A stretch of 17,284 bases of DNA from Chlorobiota bacterium (lineage in GTDB: Bacteria > Bacteroidota > Ignavibacteria > SZUA-365 > JAADGX01), in the NCBI GenBank assembly GCA_013152135.1, contig JAADGX010000179.1, positions 2,179-19,462 on the forward strand, given 5' to 3'. Under the pieces are notes generated by a model that was not told where the DNA came from, made no database searches, and saw only the letters and a list, made by a program, of their open reading frames with translations. This document shows, piece after piece, positions 1 to 7,637 of this stretch (positions are counted from its first letter, which is position 1; every line of letters begins with the position of its first letter). The position numbers and the translations under genes are program-made.

Positions 1-301
1 ACGGATCCCAGAACGGATCATAATAACCTATCCCATAACTGAACCAGGACGGGTAGTAAAAGGAGAAGTACAAGCTCGAACGCGGATAATAACCATCATA
101 ATAGTAATTGTTGATGATCGTGGCGCCATCTTCATCCACGTAGTTAGCGGTATCTTCCACTTCATATGTCTCGGCATAATCCGGGTACTTGTCAGTACGC
201 TGCCTATCAGGCGTAACGGCGACCTGTGTATAGCAACCGCTGAACCCGATCAGCACGATCAGAGCGACTAAAAGCATGCTAAAATATTTCCACGTTTTCA
301 T
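1..301 (-). CDS. Tyr-rich lipoprotein, partial (C-terminus outside window)
   Basis: Reading the minus strand from ATG at 301 gives a protein starting MKTWKYFSMLLVALIVLIGF and then SGC, a signal peptide with a lipobox (GFSGC, acceptor Cys at residue 23). It is therefore predicted to be exported and lipidated. The mature part is acidic at first (repeated DE/ED) and then very rich in Tyr, Phe, Trp and Pro (NNYYYDGYYP, FYYPSWFSYG), with no domain that I recognise. The reading frame is open to the window edge, so at least 100 residues are seen and the end is missing. A strong Shine-Dalgarno AGGAGG (308-313) lies 6 nt before the ATG and settles the start. A TATGAT hexamer (350-355, minus strand) could be a -10 box but I find no good -35. 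It lies 177 bp downstream of the barrel gene and may have its own promoter. Function unknown. Confidence 0.75.
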   Translation of the reverse strand, partial: MKTWKYFSMLLVALIVLIGFSGCYTQVAVTPDRQRTDKYPDYAETYEVEDTANYVDEDGATIINNYYYDGYYPRSSLYFSFYYPSWFSYGIGYYDPFWDP

Positions 302-478
302 TTCGAACCTCCTCGGACTGATATGAACGCTACTCTTTACCGTACAATGATCATACCACGAATAACTTACGTATCGCCTCTAAAAAGCGTCTAAAACCAG
401 TTTAAATCACGGTATTTTGACGGCTGATCCTTCAATCTCCGTCTCCCACGTTCACAATTCTATACGCCTTGTCTCTTT

Positions 479-1246
479 TCACAGATACCGAACATATTGA
501 ACTCGAACCTCCCTCATTACCTTGGAGTAGTGAACGGGGTTTGTCAACAGATTCTTAAAATACAGATCAATTGTCAAGCCAATTTCCGTGGACACCCGAA
601 GACCCGAATTCAGCATACCGTTCCAGAACCCCTTTTTGTTCGCATCGTTATCAAACATGAAATTGTACTCCAGAAAAACCGAAACCATGCTTCCCACTGT
701 TTTTTCCACTCCAACAAACATATTCGGGCTCCCATCTCCATCACGACGTTCGAGTGTGTAGTTCAGTGTCCCATGAAATGACACATACCCCAGGAAACGG
801 TAATTCTTGGAGACTGAAAAAAAGAATCCTGGTGATTTCACCACGTATTTTTTTCCCTTCGGCAGCCAACCGTCTTTTCCTTGTGATTCAAAACCAAATA
901 CCAGTCCGGGATATTTTTCGTTCTCGTCAAAAATGCGGTACCGGAAACTGAATCCCGGCAACTCATTCCAGGTAATTCCGCCAGCACCGAGGACACGTGT
1001 GCCTCCCATGGAAATTCCTACCATCGTGCGCGGAATAGGGGAATACCAGATTGAAAGCAATACCCCTCCTTCCGGATACAGCAAAACGTCCGCTCCACCG
1101 GATCGAGTGGGAAGAATTCCCGCAGTCGGCAAGTCGACCAGGTACAAGGGGTCGATATTCGCGGCTTCACCGCTGGGCCGCTGGGCCGAGGCGATAAACA
1201 TCCGACTGAGCAGGACGAAGAGAAAAAGAAGGATACCGTATCTCAT
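479..1246 (-). CDS. Putative outer-membrane beta-barrel protein (YjbH/GfcB-like), unknown function
   Basis: The product is 255 residues from ATG 1246. It begins MRYGILLFLFVLLSRMFIAS followed by AQ, a clear Sec signal peptide. The frame is open nine codons further upstream to a TTG at 1273, but that start would put a polar stretch before the signal, so ATG 1246 is preferred although its Shine-Dalgarno is weak. The mature protein alternates aromatic and polar residues with many Gly and Asp turns (for example GFSFRYRIFDENEKYPGL, LGYVSFHGTLNYTL) and ends in Tyr-Leu, the pattern of a small outer-membrane barrel. The N-terminal LPTAGILPTRSGGAD segment reminds me of YjbH/GfcB-type exopolysaccharide-associated outer-membrane proteins. 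That resemblance is from memory and unverified. It lies downstream of the glycosyltransferase gene on the same strand, which would fit a surface-polysaccharide role, but this is inference. Confidence 0.7.
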   Translation of the reverse strand: MRYGILLFLFVLLSRMFIASAQRPSGEAANIDPLYLVDLPTAGILPTRSGGADVLLYPEGGVLLSIWYSPIPRTMVGISMGGTRVLGAGGITWNELPGFSFRYRIFDENEKYPGLVFGFESQGKDGWLPKGKKYVVKSPGFFFSVSKNYRFLGYVSFHGTLNYTLERRDGDGSPNMFVGVEKTVGSMVSVFLEYNFMFDNDANKKGFWNGMLNSGLRVSTEIGLTIDLYFKNLLTNPVHYSKVMREVRVQYVRYL

Positions 1247-1266
1247 TACGCTAATATCCGTCTGGA

Positions 1267-1479
1267 CTAACAATCCGGTTCAATACATAACACATAAACC
1301 CGGCTCCCGAGTGGCAGCATCGCCAATCGGTAGCTGTAATGTACAAAAGAATGGGCAAGAAGCTCTCCTGGTAAACGTACAGACGTGATATCTGTCCGCT
1401 CGGTTGAAGAAATCATTGGTGCCCGATGTGCTTCGAACTTTATGTGATTAATACAAGTTCCCACGTCATATTCCTTCAT
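1267..1479 (-). CDS. Doubtful small ORF filling the gap between two genes
   Basis: A 70-codon ORF (MKEYDVGTCINHIKF...) starts with ATG directly after the TGA of the glycosyltransferase-methyltransferase gene and stops 20 nt before the ATG of the barrel gene. The position would suit translational coupling. Against it: no Shine-Dalgarno at the usual distance, no recognisable domain, signal peptide or membrane segment, and an even spread of third-position bases unlike the genes around it. It may simply be an open stretch in a 233-bp spacer. Confidence 0.22.
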   Translation of the reverse strand: MKEYDVGTCINHIKFEAHRAPMISSTERTDITSVRLPGELLAHSFVHYSYRLAMLPLGSRVYVLCIEPDC

Positions 1480-2925
1480 TCAATGACGCTGATTCTCTCC
1501 TCGCTCGAGCACAAACAGCGCTTGATGATGGATGCCGCTTTTTATCATCGAACATGAAGTAATCGTAAAACCGTGTGATACAAATTGCGCCTTCCAACCC
1601 TTGATGGTATCGAAATGAAGTGGCTGGGCCATTTTGTTGTTGCTTCGGAATGCATTGACTCGACCATCCAGGAATTCCAGCAATCTTTTGTGCATACGCG
1701 TTTGGTACACGGATTCCATGACAATAAACCGATTCCGTACAACACGATGCACTTCCTGTACGACGTGATCAGGGAACCGGCAATGGTGCAATACGAAGAC
1801 AGCATAAGCGGAATCGATGCTTCTGTCCCCAAACGGTAAATCACGACCATCATATAAAACCGCCGGTATTTTTGCGCGCTGCATGCGAATAACATCGACC
1901 GAGAACACCTTCCAATCCGGTCGGCGGCGGCGGAGTTCCTCTCCAACCCAACCTTCCGCCGCGCCCACGTCGAGGATGTTCTTTCCCCGAATATGTGGAA
2001 GGATTCTTTCCGCCTTCCAGGTGGCCCTGCGCCTGATGAGCGGTTTCAACCAGAACCTGCGCATTTCCATCGCCACGAGAATCAGAAGAACACCGTAACC
2101 GAGATAAACCAACCAACGATGCTCCAGAGGTGGTGCGACTGTATACGCTAGATAGGACCAACCCGCGAACAACCCCCACCACATGACGCTAACCTTCGGT
2201 ACAAAGGGCAAAGCAATGATTATCAGCGCAAGGTACCAGGGGTGCAGCGTAGTCGTCAACAGCAGGAAAATCATCCCGGCATAAAGCCCGTGCTTCATGA
2301 TATCCCGTACACTTGAATCCTTCGTCAATATGTACAACACGACAACAAGTATTCCAGCCAACACGCCCAGGACTGAACCAAGAACCGGAACGGCGGCATG
2401 TAAACCAATCCAACGAAAAACGTCGGTCAAGGCGTAATAGATGCCGGCATTGAAAGCAAAATAATCGAAGTACAACTGAAGCGAACCGACGTAGTTTTGA
2501 ATCAGTTGCGGGTAGTAGAACGGTGCAACTGCTCCCACCACCACGGCCAAGGAAACCAGCGCCCACTTCCATCCGATCTTCCGAAAGAGAAATGGAGCAT
2601 AGAGCAGAATAGTAATCTTGCCCAGTACCGCCAGGGCGAATGAAACCGCACCCGCCGCGTACTTGCGCCGGGATACAAGCATTACCGTAAAAGCAAAGGC
2701 CCCAACCATGATGACCTCGGTATGCGCTTGCCCCACCAGCTCAATAACAATCAATGGATTCCAGAGGTACAGCAAGGCATTCTTGTACGGTAGCTTCAAC
2801 CTGCGAAGCGTGGAAACGATTATCCAGCAGGTCAGGATATCCAGGACAAGAAAAAAGAATTTGAGGAAATAGAATGACGAAATCACGTCACCCCGCCCCA
2901 ACGCAACAGAGGCTGCAAAGAACAC
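1480..2925 (-). CDS. C-terminal fragment of the glycosyltransferase-methyltransferase (as read after the frameshift)
   Basis: A gene finder would start this 481-residue frame at the GTG at 2925. That is an internal codon: the same frame carries good coding sequence 38 codons further upstream, to the break near 3040. The fragment contains the later transmembrane helices of the GT-C part (residues 1-295 of the fragment) and the whole methyltransferase domain (about 303-481, motif I at 317-325). See the entry at 1480-3337 for function. Confidence 0.75.
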   Translation of the reverse strand: MFFAASVALGRGDVISSFYFLKFFFLVLDILTCWIIVSTLRRLKLPYKNALLYLWNPLIVIELVGQAHTEVIMVGAFAFTVMLVSRRKYAAGAVSFALAVLGKITILLYAPFLFRKIGWKWALVSLAVVVGAVAPFYYPQLIQNYVGSLQLYFDYFAFNAGIYYALTDVFRWIGLHAAVPVLGSVLGVLAGILVVVLYILTKDSSVRDIMKHGLYAGMIFLLLTTTLHPWYLALIIIALPFVPKVSVMWWGLFAGWSYLAYTVAPPLEHRWLVYLGYGVLLILVAMEMRRFWLKPLIRRRATWKAERILPHIRGKNILDVGAAEGWVGEELRRRRPDWKVFSVDVIRMQRAKIPAVLYDGRDLPFGDRSIDSAYAVFVLHHCRFPDHVVQEVHRVVRNRFIVMESVYQTRMHKRLLEFLDGRVNAFRSNNKMAQPLHFDTIKGWKAQFVSHGFTITSCSMIKSGIHHQALFVLERGENQRH

Positions 2926-3337
2926 CTGTGCGAGCGGCGGATAATTCGTATATGTACCCGCGTATTTCTGCTGCTGACGCAGTGGATCGTCGGCGAGGAC
3001 GGGATCGGTTATGGAGGCGGGAGTGTATGCGTAGGGATTGTCCGTGCTGAAGCATTTTCCCGTCCCAGAGATACCGGTACGCGTCGTCAGACAGGGTTGG
3101 CGGCAGCGGCATTACTGCAACGCGAAAAGCGATCGCGGAGATAAATGCCGTGCGTATCAACCGATCATTCCAATCGATAAAAAAATACGCCAGGCCGAGG
3201 ACCAGGAACAGCGTCGTGTACAGCGCGGCAAATGCCCAGAATCCTTCGCGGAGATCGTATACAGCAGTGATGCCAATGTAAACGAAGACGCTGATTCCGG
3301 CCAGAAGAAGCGCCCTTTTCTTTTCCGGGATCTTCAT
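2888..3337 (-). CDS. N-terminal fragment of the GT-C glycosyltransferase (as read before the frameshift)
   Basis: Read without correction, this frame gives 149 residues. The first 99 are genuine glycosyltransferase: an N-terminal run of hydrophobic helices and the catalytic-loop region DDAYRYLWDG. The last 50 (from QSLRIHSRLHNRSRPRR) are out-of-frame sequence, very rich in Arg and Ser, and end at a chance stop. It belongs to the gene described at 1480-3337. Confidence 0.7.
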   Translation of the reverse strand: MKIPEKKRALLLAGISVFVYIGITAVYDLREGFWAFAALYTTLFLVLGLAYFFIDWNDRLIRTAFISAIAFRVAVMPLPPTLSDDAYRYLWDGKMLQHGQSLRIHSRLHNRSRPRRRSTASAAEIRGYIYELSAARTGVLCSLCCVGAG

Positions 3338-3759
3338 TCCTTCGGCGTCCGGCGAAATACCCGGAACACTACTTCCATTCCCTCGGGCTTCCGGTGAAAT
3401 TCATACTCGTCAGCAACGGTTTTGATGATATACACACCGCGCCCCCCTTCCCGCAATAGATTTTCCTCCCGCGTAGGATCGCTCAGGTTTTCGGGATCGA
3501 ACCCTTTCCCGGAATCTCTTACCACGTACTCGATCCGGTCAGGCGAGCAACGGCATCTCACGTACACGAGTTTATCGGGATCATCCTTGTTGCCGTGTAT
3601 GATCGCGTTATTCACCGCTTCTGTCAGCGCGATCAGGGAGCGACTGTACATATCCTCATCGAATTCGAATTCCGTCCGGATCCTCTCCAGGAAAGGTTCC
3701 AATTCATGGACATTTGTCCGCACACTGGCTATGTTCAGGGAAAACGTGGTATCGCTCAA
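3334..3759 (-). CDS. RsbW/SpoIIAB-like anti-sigma factor or HATPase_c_2 serine kinase
   Basis: This 141-residue cytoplasmic protein is essentially one GHKL ATPase domain. The N box is EAVNNAIIHGN (residues 47-57, with Glu47 and Asn51), the G1 box is DSGKGFDP (82-89) and the G2 box is GGRGVYIIK (105-113). In this family such proteins bind a sigma factor or phosphorylate an anti-anti-sigma protein on Ser or Thr. Start: TTG 3759 (giving MSDTTFSLNI). An in-frame stop lies just upstream and there is no ATG at a sensible position; the Shine-Dalgarno is poor. The stop overlaps the ATG of the glycosyltransferase gene (ATGA), so the two are translationally coupled. No sigma factor, STAS-domain antagonist or PP2C phosphatase lies in the window, so its partner is unknown. 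Confidence 0.88.
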   Translation of the reverse strand: MSDTTFSLNIASVRTNVHELEPFLERIRTEFEFDEDMYSRSLIALTEAVNNAIIHGNKDDPDKLVYVRCRCSPDRIEYVVRDSGKGFDPENLSDPTREENLLREGGRGVYIIKTVADEYEFHRKPEGMEVVFRVFRRTPKE

Positions 3760-3819
3760 TGAAATTACCCGGGATGTATCGTATCAATCCAACTAGCAGT
3801 GAAAAACAGGATACAGAAC

Positions 3820-5727
3820 TTACATATTCCAGACAACTTGCAACGTGAGGTTGGGATACACTCTCGTTCCTCCCGTGCTTTCCGAAGTAACCTGGTACCA
3901 TCCATCAAGGACGATACTCGTAAACCTGGAAAGGAAAACATCCATACGGCACATCGGCCCGTAGTTCGCGACGTCACCATCCTTTTGTCTCTCATTTCCC
4001 TCGTAACGATACCGCGATTGAATAAAGAACCGGTACCCGGGAGCCACGCGATACCAATCCCCTTCCACCACGAGAGCTGTTGACACGGTGCGTTCATCGA
4101 AGTACCTTTGTGGACGCGATGAAAACGTCTCCCAGAACAAATCCCCCCGTTCGTACACCCTCCACATGAGATCGGCCTTGAGGAACAGTGATCGCGATAT
4201 TCGCAGTCGCAGGGAATCCATCACGGTCAACTGCCTGAAAGAAAAACTCTGTACCTGCAAACTGGTCGATTCAAAATCATAGACGGTGTAATTCGCAAGA
4301 ACTTCCGTTGCCAGGGCGTTCGAAAGAATGCTGTTCCGGAAAGCGACCTCCGGCCTGAGCCGTATCACCCGGTTCCAGGTGTTGTTTGCGCTGCGTTCGG
4401 CAAAGATGTACACGGTATGGCGCAAGTTAATATCTATCAGGATGCTCCCGCGCAACAGGGGCGAAAACCGGTGAGCCCACCGACCCTGGAGCAGGTAGTA
4501 CAACTCGTCCCGGTCATCGAAATTCTGCTTGCTCGGCGTATCATAGCGCAGTTTCAACGCCGATCCGTAGAAACTGATCGTGTCGCGGTTCCCGATGCGA
4601 TGAACCACGTTCAACGCAAGCTGGGATTGAGTCACGACGTAGTTCTTCATCTCCTCCAGGCGCTGCTGGCGCGCAAACGCCACCGGATCCGCGTCGGGAT
4701 ACGTTTCGATTGTATGGTTCTCGTTTCTTTCATCCACACCGATTTCGAACACCCCGCTGGTTTTGTCATCATGGAACGCCGTTGCAACTTTCCCTCCCAG
4801 GATGAATTCATCGAAGCGGGTGTCGAAAAACGGCAGGGGAACATCCGGAACCCTGTACCGCCGCGAGCGGGCGATCGTATTGTAATTCAGCCTGAAGGAT
4901 CCCCGGAAATCCAGGTAATCCGAAACGCGGTATTGAAGGTTATTGATTACACCGTACCCGCTCTCCTTTCTGGATTCCACCGGGTGCTCCACTCCGAATG
5001 TCCGCTCGACGAGGGAATCCCTTACGAGGTAGAAGTCCCGGTTCATGGATTGTATTCGTACCGTCAAATCGTTGCGGCTGCGGGGTGAAAACGCGGCGCT
5101 CAGGGCAATGACAGCCCTGTTCTCACTGAGTTGTCGAGGCCCGAGGTCGTGGCCCTCGGAAATCAGGTCGGCATTCAAGTCATACGTCCCGAATCTCAGC
5201 CCCTGGATCCGCGCGCTTCCAAGGTAGGCAAACCCCTGGTCCAACACGCGTTGCTGGTTGTCAAAAGAATACCCCCCCTGCCCCCGAAGCATGAGGTACG
5301 GGCTTGGCCGCCATACCGGCCCTGCCAGGAGGGCATGCTCCGCCAGTGAATTCAATCCCAGCGCACGGTCGTCGGCAAAGACGTAGGATTTAAATCTCGC
5401 CTCTACGCCCCAGGTCTCGGTGAGATGGCGTTCTCCCCGGACAATCAACGACTGCTCGTCCTTGATGTACGACCGATCGGTACGTATCAGCGATCTGCGG
5501 TACTGCTCATCCGCGACAACGTCCCACGATGATGACCGATGATTCCAGCGGCCGCTGATATTCCACAAGTGCGTATTGACGTTGCGTTCGTATCCCATGG
5601 TGAACCGCGGTGAGGCCCAACTCACGGAATCCGCACCGGCCGCCTGGCCATTAGCGCTTGACGGAACAAGCGCGATGATAACTGCAACCGTGAAACCAGG
5701 ATACCACCAGGTCCTGATAGAAGACAT
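3820..5727 (-). CDS. Large outer-membrane beta-barrel protein, unknown function
   Basis: The product is 635 residues with an N-terminal Sec signal (hydrophobic core FTVAVIIALVPSSANG, probable cut near residue 27). Nearly all the rest is a succession of amphipathic strands with aromatic girdles and Arg/Asp/Asn turns (for example LMLRGQGGYSFDNQQR, YLDFRGSFRLNYNT, YRFFIQSRYRYEG). I see no plug, TonB box or POTRA domain. The final strand ends VVWNM rather than the usual terminal Phe. This reads as an outer-membrane barrel of some 20 or more strands, with no family that I can name. The ATG shares one base with the stop of the ABC ATPase gene (TGATG), so the two are tightly coupled. Sixty bases separate its end from the anti-sigma gene, with no terminator visible. 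Confidence 0.75.
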   Translation of the reverse strand: MSSIRTWWYPGFTVAVIIALVPSSANGQAAGADSVSWASPRFTMGYERNVNTHLWNISGRWNHRSSSWDVVADEQYRRSLIRTDRSYIKDEQSLIVRGERHLTETWGVEARFKSYVFADDRALGLNSLAEHALLAGPVWRPSPYLMLRGQGGYSFDNQQRVLDQGFAYLGSARIQGLRFGTYDLNADLISEGHDLGPRQLSENRAVIALSAAFSPRSRNDLTVRIQSMNRDFYLVRDSLVERTFGVEHPVESRKESGYGVINNLQYRVSDYLDFRGSFRLNYNTIARSRRYRVPDVPLPFFDTRFDEFILGGKVATAFHDDKTSGVFEIGVDERNENHTIETYPDADPVAFARQQRLEEMKNYVVTQSQLALNVVHRIGNRDTISFYGSALKLRYDTPSKQNFDDRDELYYLLQGRWAHRFSPLLRGSILIDINLRHTVYIFAERSANNTWNRVIRLRPEVAFRNSILSNALATEVLANYTVYDFESTSLQVQSFSFRQLTVMDSLRLRISRSLFLKADLMWRVYERGDLFWETFSSRPQRYFDERTVSTALVVEGDWYRVAPGYRFFIQSRYRYEGNERQKDGDVANYGPMCRMDVFLSRFTSIVLDGWYQVTSESTGGTRVYPNLTLQVVWNM

Positions 5728-6506
5728 CAGATTGATACGGGAAGTTCTGCGAGGTCCTTGAGCAAGGATTCGGCACGAGCACGAAGATCGGTTGACTCGG
5801 TCAGGATGCTGAAAGCGTCTTCCAGTGTATCCTGCTTCGTAAGCTCGCGCAGTTCATCGATCGTTCCTTCGGCAACAATTTTTCCGTTCCGCAAGACCAG
5901 CAACCTCGTGCAAACGCGCTCAACAATATCCAGAAGATGGGAGCAATACAGGATGGTTTTTCCTTGCCGTGCCAGGATGAACAACAGCTCCTTGAACAGC
6001 ACCGTGGACCGGGCGTCAAGACCATGAAGAGGCTCGTCGAAGAAAAACAGCACCGGGTCGTGCAGCAACGCCGAGAGGATCACCACCTTTTGCTTCATTC
6101 CCTTGGAAAAACCGGACATCACTTCGTTGCCGTCATCCTGGAGATCAAAGAATTCCAGCATCACGTCGGTGCGTTCCCGTATGACGCTGTCTTTCATCCC
6201 GTACAGCCTGCCCACCAGCATCAGGTATTCCCTAGGCGTCAGCGCCTCATACACTGCTCCCGTCTCAGGCACGTAACCGAGAAACGGTTTCACGGCATCG
6301 GGGTTTGCACAGACGTCGACACCGTTCACGATCACTTCGCCTTCATCCGGTTCAAGCATCCCGGAGAGGATTTTCACCGTTGTCGATTTTCCGGCTCCGT
6401 TCGGGCCGATGTAGCCGCAAATATCCCCTTTACTGATGTGAAAGGTGATACCGGAGAGCGCTTTTCGATCTCCAAACGATTTCACGAGATTGGTAACTTG
6501 TATCAT
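5727..6506 (-). CDS. ABC transporter ATP-binding protein
   Basis: This 259-residue nucleotide-binding subunit has every expected motif: Walker A GPNGAGKST (34-42), ABC signature FSKGM (133-137), Walker B VLFFFDEP (152-159) and the switch His in YCSHLL (H190). The sequence is most like the CcmA/YxlF-type exporter ATPases (DrrA-like), which pair with an ABC-2 membrane subunit. No such permease is encoded beside it: upstream is a lipoprotein gene, downstream an outer-membrane barrel gene that overlaps by 1 nt. The ATG is preceded by GGAG at a good distance and lies 9 nt after the stop of the lipoprotein gene, so the three genes form one operon. The membrane partner must lie outside the window or elsewhere in the genome. 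Confidence 0.92.
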   Translation of the reverse strand: MIQVTNLVKSFGDRKALSGITFHISKGDICGYIGPNGAGKSTTVKILSGMLEPDEGEVIVNGVDVCANPDAVKPFLGYVPETGAVYEALTPREYLMLVGRLYGMKDSVIRERTDVMLEFFDLQDDGNEVMSGFSKGMKQKVVILSALLHDPVLFFFDEPLHGLDARSTVLFKELLFILARQGKTILYCSHLLDIVERVCTRLLVLRNGKIVAEGTIDELRELTKQDTLEDAFSILTESTDLRARAESLLKDLAELPVSI

Positions 6507-6515
6507 ACTCCAACT

Positions 6516-7490
6516 TCACTGTTCGACTTGAAATGAGTGCACCGGGCTCAGGGCGTTCGGCACGCCTTCTTCCGTGGTTACGCTGGCCACGCGCCACCAG
6601 TACCGCCGGCCTATTGTCAAGGGCGGCCCCGTATATTGAATAATGAGATTCCCGGTACCAGCGCTGGAGACACGCGCTTTCCACAACTCGCTGCCTGCCG
6701 GGTTTTCCAGCACGAACACAATATAACCGATCGAGCCGGGAACTGTCTTCCACGACAGAAACGGCCACGACGGCGCTCCCGCTCCGTCCGGTGGAGAAAG
6801 CAGCTCGGGGACGTCCGTGACCAGGTCCGAAGCATCACGTGAAGCCCTGCTTTCCAGCGCACCACGGTCCACGGCGGTCACGACGTAATACCAGCGCGTA
6901 CCCGTGGGAGTGACCATCGTGTCAACCACGAACGAAGAATCGGTTTCGATGTACAGGTTGCGGGGAACGGCTTCGACCGGCTGGCTTCGCGAACGATACA
7001 ACCGGTAACCGGCAAGGTCGGCGTCCGTGTTCGGAGCCCATTCAAGCCTTATGCTGGCAACCCCTTCGATATTGCTTCCGAAGGCGTAAAAGGACATCGG
7101 TCGCTCCGGCGGGTTTCTGTTGACCGGTGTAGCGGACACCGTATCCGAGGGCAGACTTTCGTTCTCCGCTTCGTCCAGGGCGGTGAGAAAATACCGATAG
7201 GTCGTGTCATAGGAAAGGAACTTGTCCACGAAGAACGGCTTCATCGTGGTGTCAACAGGAACGGCGTCCGGAATCAACGGCTCCATCCGGTACACGATGT
7301 ATGCAAAAAAATCGGGGTCGGTATTTGGCTGCCATTCCAGGCCCACTTCACCGTCCCTGGCTAACTGCACAACCAGCCCCGACGGAGGATACGGGGGAAT
7401 GACATCCGACTTGGGATCGATCAGTTCCTGTCGCTCACAGGCGGAGAGAAAGAAAAGAACGATCATCAGTATGGTCGCGGTCTTTGCCAT
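6516..7490 (-). CDS. Fibronectin type III-domain lipoprotein
   Basis: From ATG 7490 the product is 324 residues, beginning MAKTATILMIVLFFLSACER, with a lipobox FLSAC (Cys at residue 18), so it is predicted to be a lipoprotein. The frame also has a TTG at 7526 with GGAA upstream, but this would add 12 polar residues before the signal. The mature part holds two clear fibronectin type III repeats: PPSGLVVQL...GLEWQPNTDPDFFAYIVYR and a second ending LEWAPNTDADLAGYRLYRS. A third, more divergent beta-sandwich follows (LSWKTVPGSIGYIVFVLE...RRYWWRVASV). These domains usually mediate binding or act as spacers. As the first gene of the operon with the ABC ATPase and the barrel, it may be the envelope-exposed component of that set, which is inference. 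Confidence 0.82.
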   Translation of the reverse strand: MAKTATILMIVLFFLSACERQELIDPKSDVIPPYPPSGLVVQLARDGEVGLEWQPNTDPDFFAYIVYRMEPLIPDAVPVDTTMKPFFVDKFLSYDTTYRYFLTALDEAENESLPSDTVSATPVNRNPPERPMSFYAFGSNIEGVASIRLEWAPNTDADLAGYRLYRSRSQPVEAVPRNLYIETDSSFVVDTMVTPTGTRWYYVVTAVDRGALESRASRDASDLVTDVPELLSPPDGAGAPSWPFLSWKTVPGSIGYIVFVLENPAGSELWKARVSSAGTGNLIIQYTGPPLTIGRRYWWRVASVTTEEGVPNALSPVHSFQVEQ

Positions 7491-7554
7491 TTGTTCAATG
7501 CTATTGAAACGCGATGGATTTCGCAAGAACTATTTCCATCGCCGCGCTCTTCCT

Positions 7555-7583
7555 TTGATTTTTGATCGGGAAAGAATTATGTT
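7555..7583 (+). promoter_or_regulatory. Candidate sigma-70-type promoter of the Moco operon
   Basis: TTGATT (7555-7560) and TATGTT (7578-7583) are separated by exactly 17 nt and match the housekeeping consensus at 4 of 6 positions each. Transcription would start near 7590, about 50 nt before the riboswitch aptamer. The consensus used by this organism's phylum is unknown, so this is a weak call. Confidence 0.35.
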
Positions 7584-7596
7584 AATCAATGTTCGA

Positions 7597-7616
7597 GCTC
7601 GTGGAACAGCACGAGC
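7597..7616 (+). repeat. Perfect 7-bp inverted repeat (hairpin) ahead of the aptamer
   Basis: GCTCGTG (7597-7603) and CACGAGC (7610-7616) are perfect complements around a GAACAG loop. There is no following T-run, so it is not a terminator. It lies just after the proposed transcription start and 21 nt before the aptamer. It could be a 5'-end RNA hairpin or a protein-binding operator between the divergent lipoprotein and Moco transcription units. Confidence 0.5.
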
Positions 7617-7637
7617 GAAAACAGAGAAGTTAAACAA

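Larger units (their letters stand above)
1480..3337 (-). pseudogene. Frameshifted GT-C glycosyltransferase fused to SAM methyltransferase
   Basis: Two overlapping minus-strand frames form one gene. The first runs from ATG 3337 through LSDDAYRYLWDGKMLQHG. After base 3041 the protein continues in the next frame with NPYAYTPASITDPVLADD and on to the TGA at 1480. Removing one base (the C opposite 3040) gives HGNPYAY and a continuous 618-residue protein. Residues about 1-435 are polytopic, with many hydrophobic helices and the DD-x-YRYLWDG loop typical of GT-C enzymes that use polyprenyl-phosphate sugars (GT87/DUF2029-like). Residues about 440-618 are a class I SAM methyltransferase: motif I LDVGAAEG near 455-462, then LYDGRDLPFGD and a VLHH segment. 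The ATG overlaps the stop of the anti-sigma gene by 4 nt. Likely role: sugar transfer plus methylation on a lipid-linked surface glycan. The break may be real or an assembly error. Confidence 0.8.

Noticed and set aside
1170..1185. Two tandem copies of CCGCTGGG
   Set aside because: Only two copies, inside the signal-peptide junction of the barrel gene. The 8-nt period would shift the frame if it varied, but there is no further sign of phase variation.
4417..5088. 223-codon plus-strand ORF inside the outer-membrane barrel gene
   Set aside because: It lies wholly inside a 635-codon gene with a signal peptide and barrel pattern, and has no ribosome site or domain of its own.
7555..7589. TTGAT at 7555 and 7562 and ATCAA at 7585, resembling an FNR/CRP half-site pair
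   Set aside because: The inverted halves are 18 nt apart instead of about 4, so this is not an FNR box. The repeats may be chance in an AT-rich promoter region.
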